The notes under the pieces are model-generated. The model was given only the letters and a program-made list of their open reading frames with translations. It was not told where the DNA came from and ran no database searches. From CAZLGO01 sp964559295 (GTDB lineage Archaea > Methanobacteriota > Methanobacteria > Methanobacteriales > Methanobacteriaceae), in the NCBI GenBank assembly GCA_964559295.1, contig CAZLGO010000077.1, positions 1 to 7,666 on the forward strand: 7,666 nucleotides of DNA. Reading direction: 5' to 3'. The translations under genes and the position numbers were made by a program. The number at the start of each line of letters is the position of its first letter. Positions within the stretch are counted from its first letter, which is position 1. This document shows positions 6,374-7,666 of this stretch, piece after piece.

Positions 6374-6946
6374 TTAGAAACCTCTTGCCTTTAGCTGTTT
6401 TTGAAAATCAATATGAGTTATAAGATGTCTAAATAACTCAACTGATCCCTTCTCATTGCTCAAACTCCAGGCAAACTTGTGCATCAAGATTTTTTTTTGG
6501 TCCTCTCTTTGAGAGTTGATGTAAAATATGATCTGGTTGAAAAGAGCATTTACATCTTGTATGTTTAAGTCTCTGACTTCCTCCATTTTTCCTCTAAAAA
6601 TCCCCTTCAATCTATAAAGAGCTTCTTTTACTTCTTCTGGGTTATCACTTTCTAATTGCTTTATCAAGATATTTATTTTGATGGGATCTGTTTTTACCAG
6701 AGCAAAAATAAGACCATCAGATCTTATGGATTGTATTCTTCTTGTCCCTTTATAGACATCAAAATCATAACCAGTTATGCATATCTTTCCTTCAGCTAAA
6801 AGTCTCATTAAAGTTTCATTAATAGTTTTATCTGATATTTTTCTATCTAATTTTTTTCTAAGTTCTTTTGAGATTTTCTTTTTTGATAGTTCATTTTTTT
6901 TGAGTATTTTTAAAATCAATTCTCCTAAATTAAGACTTTTTGGCAC
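6374..6946 (-). CDS. Unknown protein with winged-helix-like N-terminus and helical C-terminus
   Basis: I do not recognise a named family. The 190-residue protein has a first part (about 5-72) with the alternation expected of a winged helix: helix 7-17, helix 21-32, recognition-like helix 38-52 (SDKTINETLMRLLAEG), then a beta wing ICITGYDFDVYKG. The second part (about 85-185) is almost all helical with a repeat-like pattern (DNPEEVKEALYRLKGIF and similar), suggestive of HEAT-type or other alpha-solenoid packing. It could be a transcription regulator or an adaptor; DNA binding is inferred from the fold only. The start is GTG at 6946 with GGTGA (6957-6953) six nt upstream. It is the first gene of the minus-strand cluster, directly after a TATA box and palindromic sites, so it is well placed for autoregulation. 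No membrane segment or cysteine cluster is seen. Confidence 0.82.
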   Translation of the reverse strand: MPKSLNLGELILKILKKNELSKKKISKELRKKLDRKISDKTINETLMRLLAEGKICITGYDFDVYKGTRRIQSIRSDGLIFALVKTDPIKINILIKQLESDNPEEVKEALYRLKGIFRGKMEEVRDLNIQDVNALFNQIIFYINSQREDQKKILMHKFAWSLSNEKGSVELFRHLITHIDFQKQLKARGF

Positions 6947-6991
6947 GCAATTTCACCGTTTTTTTGATATGTGATAATATACACATAAAAT

Positions 6992-6999
6992 CATATAAA
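6992..6999 (-). promoter_or_regulatory. TATA box of the minus-strand cluster
   Basis: TTTATATG on the minus strand (6999-6992) fits an archaeal TATA box. Initiation about 25 nt on, near 6970, would leave a leader of about 24 nt with the GGTGA site before GTG 6946. The surrounding 11 bases (TTTATATGATT) recur exactly on the plus strand at 7090-7100. Confidence 0.6.
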
Positions 7000-7022
7000 A
7001 ATTGATATCATTGTGACAATTT
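6999..7022. promoter_or_regulatory. Nested palindromes, candidate operator
   Basis: Three overlapping dyads sit directly upstream of the minus-strand TATA box: ATTGTGACAAT (7010-7020, 5-bp arms around G), TGATATCA (7003-7010), and AAATTG/CAATTT arms (6999-7004 and 7017-7022). Their position next to the TATA box suits a repressor or activator site. AT-rich DNA gives short palindromes by chance, so this is tentative. Confidence 0.4.
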
Positions 7023-7077
7023 GAATACATACAGACAAAGCAAATGCTGATTAGAAGATAGGGGGTGATAACCGAAA

Positions 7078-7148
7078 ATTTTACCAAAGTTTATATGATT
7101 GGAATTCTAAAATATAAATCATTTAGTTATTCGTTATTTTGGTAAAAT
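7078..7148. repeat. 11-bp inverted repeat flanking an AT-rich segment
   Basis: ATTTTACCAAA (7078-7088) is the exact reverse complement of TTTGGTAAAAT (7138-7148), with 49 nt between. The left arm ends 2 nt before TTTATATG (7090-7097) and the right arm 17 nt before the TATA box at 7166. Arms close to two promoters suggest a paired regulator site; a long-range hairpin in RNA is another option. Confidence 0.5.
7090..7097 (+). promoter_or_regulatory. Distal plus-strand TATA box
   Basis: TTTATATG preceded by CCAAAG resembles a TATA box with a purine-rich BRE. Initiation would be expected near 7117, giving the pilin transcript a leader of about 105 nt. It is the mirror copy of the box that drives the minus-strand cluster. 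Confidence 0.4.
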
Positions 7149-7165
7149 GAACAGAGATGACAAGA

Positions 7166-7178
7166 TTTATATATAAAA
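7166..7178 (+). promoter_or_regulatory. Proximal TATA box of the pilin genes
   Basis: TTTATATATAAAA is a strong archaeal TATA box. Initiation about 25 nt beyond it, near 7195-7200, leaves a leader of roughly 25 nt containing the GGAGG site at 7211-7215. This is the best promoter candidate for the two pilin genes. Confidence 0.65.
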
Positions 7179-7210
7179 ATAAAAAAAAGACATATGTAAC
7201 TATAACAACA

Positions 7211-7215
7211 GGAGG
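7211..7215 (+). promoter_or_regulatory. Ribosome binding site deciding the first pilin start
   Basis: GGAGG is seven nt before ATG 7223. It rules out the upstream in-frame ATG at 7157, which lies before the promoter and has no such site. Confidence 0.8.
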
Positions 7216-7222
7216 ATCGAAA

Positions 7223-7405
7223 ATGAAATTCCTAAAAGACGAAGGTGGACAAGGTGCAGCTGAATATATCTTGCTGTTTGGTGGTGTGATCGTAATTGCA
7301 ATAGCTGCATTGGTGATCTACAGAAGCTACATCAACCGGGGTACAAATCTAGACGTTTCACAAGACATAGAGAATGTAAGAAGCACTGTAACCAGCGGCA
7401 ATTAG
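7223..7405 (+). CDS. Class III signal peptide pilin, first of two
   Basis: This 60-residue protein is a short type IV-like pilin of the archaeal class III (DUF361) group. A nine-residue charged leader (K2, K5, D6, E7) ends in GG; cleavage by an EppA-type prepilin peptidase is expected between Gly9 and Gln10. The mature protein of about 51 residues begins QGAAE, with the conserved Gln at +1 and Glu at +5, followed by a hydrophobic helix (about 15-34) for membrane storage and filament packing. A short polar tail with Asn, Asp and Ser follows and ends at residue 60. Such proteins assemble into extracellular pili for attachment. The start is set by the GGAGG site; an in-frame extension back to 7157 gives a leader too long for the class. 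The second pilin follows after 32 nt. No prepilin peptidase or assembly ATPase is in the window. Confidence 0.92.
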   Translation: MKFLKDEGGQGAAEYILLFGGVIVIAIAALVIYRSYINRGTNLDVSQDIENVRSTVTSGN

Positions 7406-7437
7406 ATAGAAAATAACAATTTTTGTGGAAGCTGATG

Positions 7438-7608
7438 ATGGTTGATGAAAAAGCCCAGATAAGTGCCGAGATGATTTTGATAGTTGGAGCGCTACTTGTA
7501 CTCGTCATTGTGGCAGGGACTTACTTATATGGCATGTCAAAATCAGTGGCAGGAAACACAAGTGATGTCATAGAATCAGCAAGAAACAAAACCATCAACA
7601 GATTGTAG
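7438..7608 (+). CDS. Class III signal peptide pilin-like protein, second of two
   Basis: This 56-residue protein has the same layout as its upstream neighbour: a six-residue leader MVDEKA, then QISAE with Gln +1 and Glu +5, a hydrophobic helix of about 22 residues (MILIVGALLVLVIVAGTYLY), and a short polar tail. Cleavage is expected between Ala6 and Gln7, so the -1 residue is Ala and not Gly. The mature form would be about 50 residues. The tail is rich in Ser, Asn and Asp with NTS, a possible N-glycosylation sequon. Start: ATG 7438 has a weak GGAAG (7427-7431) six nt upstream; ATG 7435 would be only three nt from it and would add one Met. The weak site suggests it is made less than, or coupled to, the first pilin. 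It may be a minor pilin (inference). Confidence 0.85.
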   Translation: MVDEKAQISAEMILIVGALLVLVIVAGTYLYGMSKSVAGNTSDVIESARNKTINRL

Positions 7609-7624
7609 CTTTCCACACCACCAC

Positions 7625-7636
7625 TTTTTTATTTTT
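7625..7636 (+). terminator. Oligo-T terminator after the pilin genes
   Basis: T6 (7625-7630), one A, then T5 (7632-7636) begin 16 nt after the second pilin's stop and fit an archaeal intrinsic terminator. No strong hairpin precedes them. A TATA-like TTTAAAATA at 7646-7654 could belong to a gene beyond the right edge, but too little sequence remains to support it. Confidence 0.6.
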
Positions 7637-7666
7637 ATAGATAGGTTTAAAATACGCAGTGCTTCT

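Noticed and set aside
7040..7075. Possible box C/D guide RNA (CTGA near 7047 and GTGATAA at 7065-7071)
   Set aside because: The boxes are in the wrong order for a single C/D unit, the C-like box has a mismatch, and no closing D box or terminal stem is seen.
7157..7222. In-frame N-terminal extension of the first pilin from ATG 7157
   Set aside because: It would begin upstream of the strong TATA box and give a 31-residue leader; class III leaders are short, and GGAGG fits ATG 7223.
1..7666. CRISPR array, tRNA, rRNA, insertion sequence or phage genes
   Set aside because: No regularly spaced repeats, cloverleaf, rRNA-like stretch, transposase or integrase frame was seen on either strand.

Overview
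The window looks archaeal, from an AT-rich euryarchaeal methanogen of the Methanobacteriales type or a relative. The evidence is the gene content (archaeal NFACT/RqcH, OapABC-type proteins, class III Q-ISAE/Q-GAAE pilins), TATA-box promoters instead of bacterial -35/-10 elements, strong GGAGG/GGTGAT ribosome sites, and oligo-T terminators. The order-level placement is an inference from protein style only.

Layout. Positions 89-2041 (+) hold a complete RqcH/NFACT-family gene for ribosome-associated quality control. It meets, tail to tail with a 4-nt overlap, a compact seven-gene cluster on the minus strand, read from 6946 down to 2038: a winged-helix-like protein of unknown function, a MurG/GT28-like glycosyltransferase (MJ1255-type), a membrane-anchored protein with a long charged linker and a TrmB-C/PLD-like C-terminal domain, a UPF0173-type metallo-beta-lactamase-fold hydrolase, an Era-like GTPase (OapA-like), a DUF2073 protein (OapB/ArvB-like) and a zinc-ribbon protein (OapC/ArvC-like). 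Junctions inside the cluster are an overlap or a gap of 55 nt or less, so most of it is probably one transcript; a TATA-like element in the 55-nt gap may give a second start.

Positions 6947-7222 are a divergent, gene-free control region of about 275 nt with TATA boxes facing both ways, small palindromes, and an 11-bp inverted repeat whose arms lie near the plus-strand promoters. Downstream on the plus strand are two tiny class III-signal pilins (7223-7405 and 7438-7608), followed by an oligo-T terminator.

How it may fit together. The GTPase/DUF2073/zinc-ribbon trio is a conserved archaeal set (called origin-associated proteins in haloarchaea), with no settled biochemical role known to me. 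Here it is translationally linked to a hydrolase and a membrane-tethered, TrmB-like sensor-type domain. The cluster is headed by a possible DNA-binding protein and starts divergently from pilin genes. A membrane- or envelope-linked GTPase module is a reasonable hypothesis, but it rests only on gene context.
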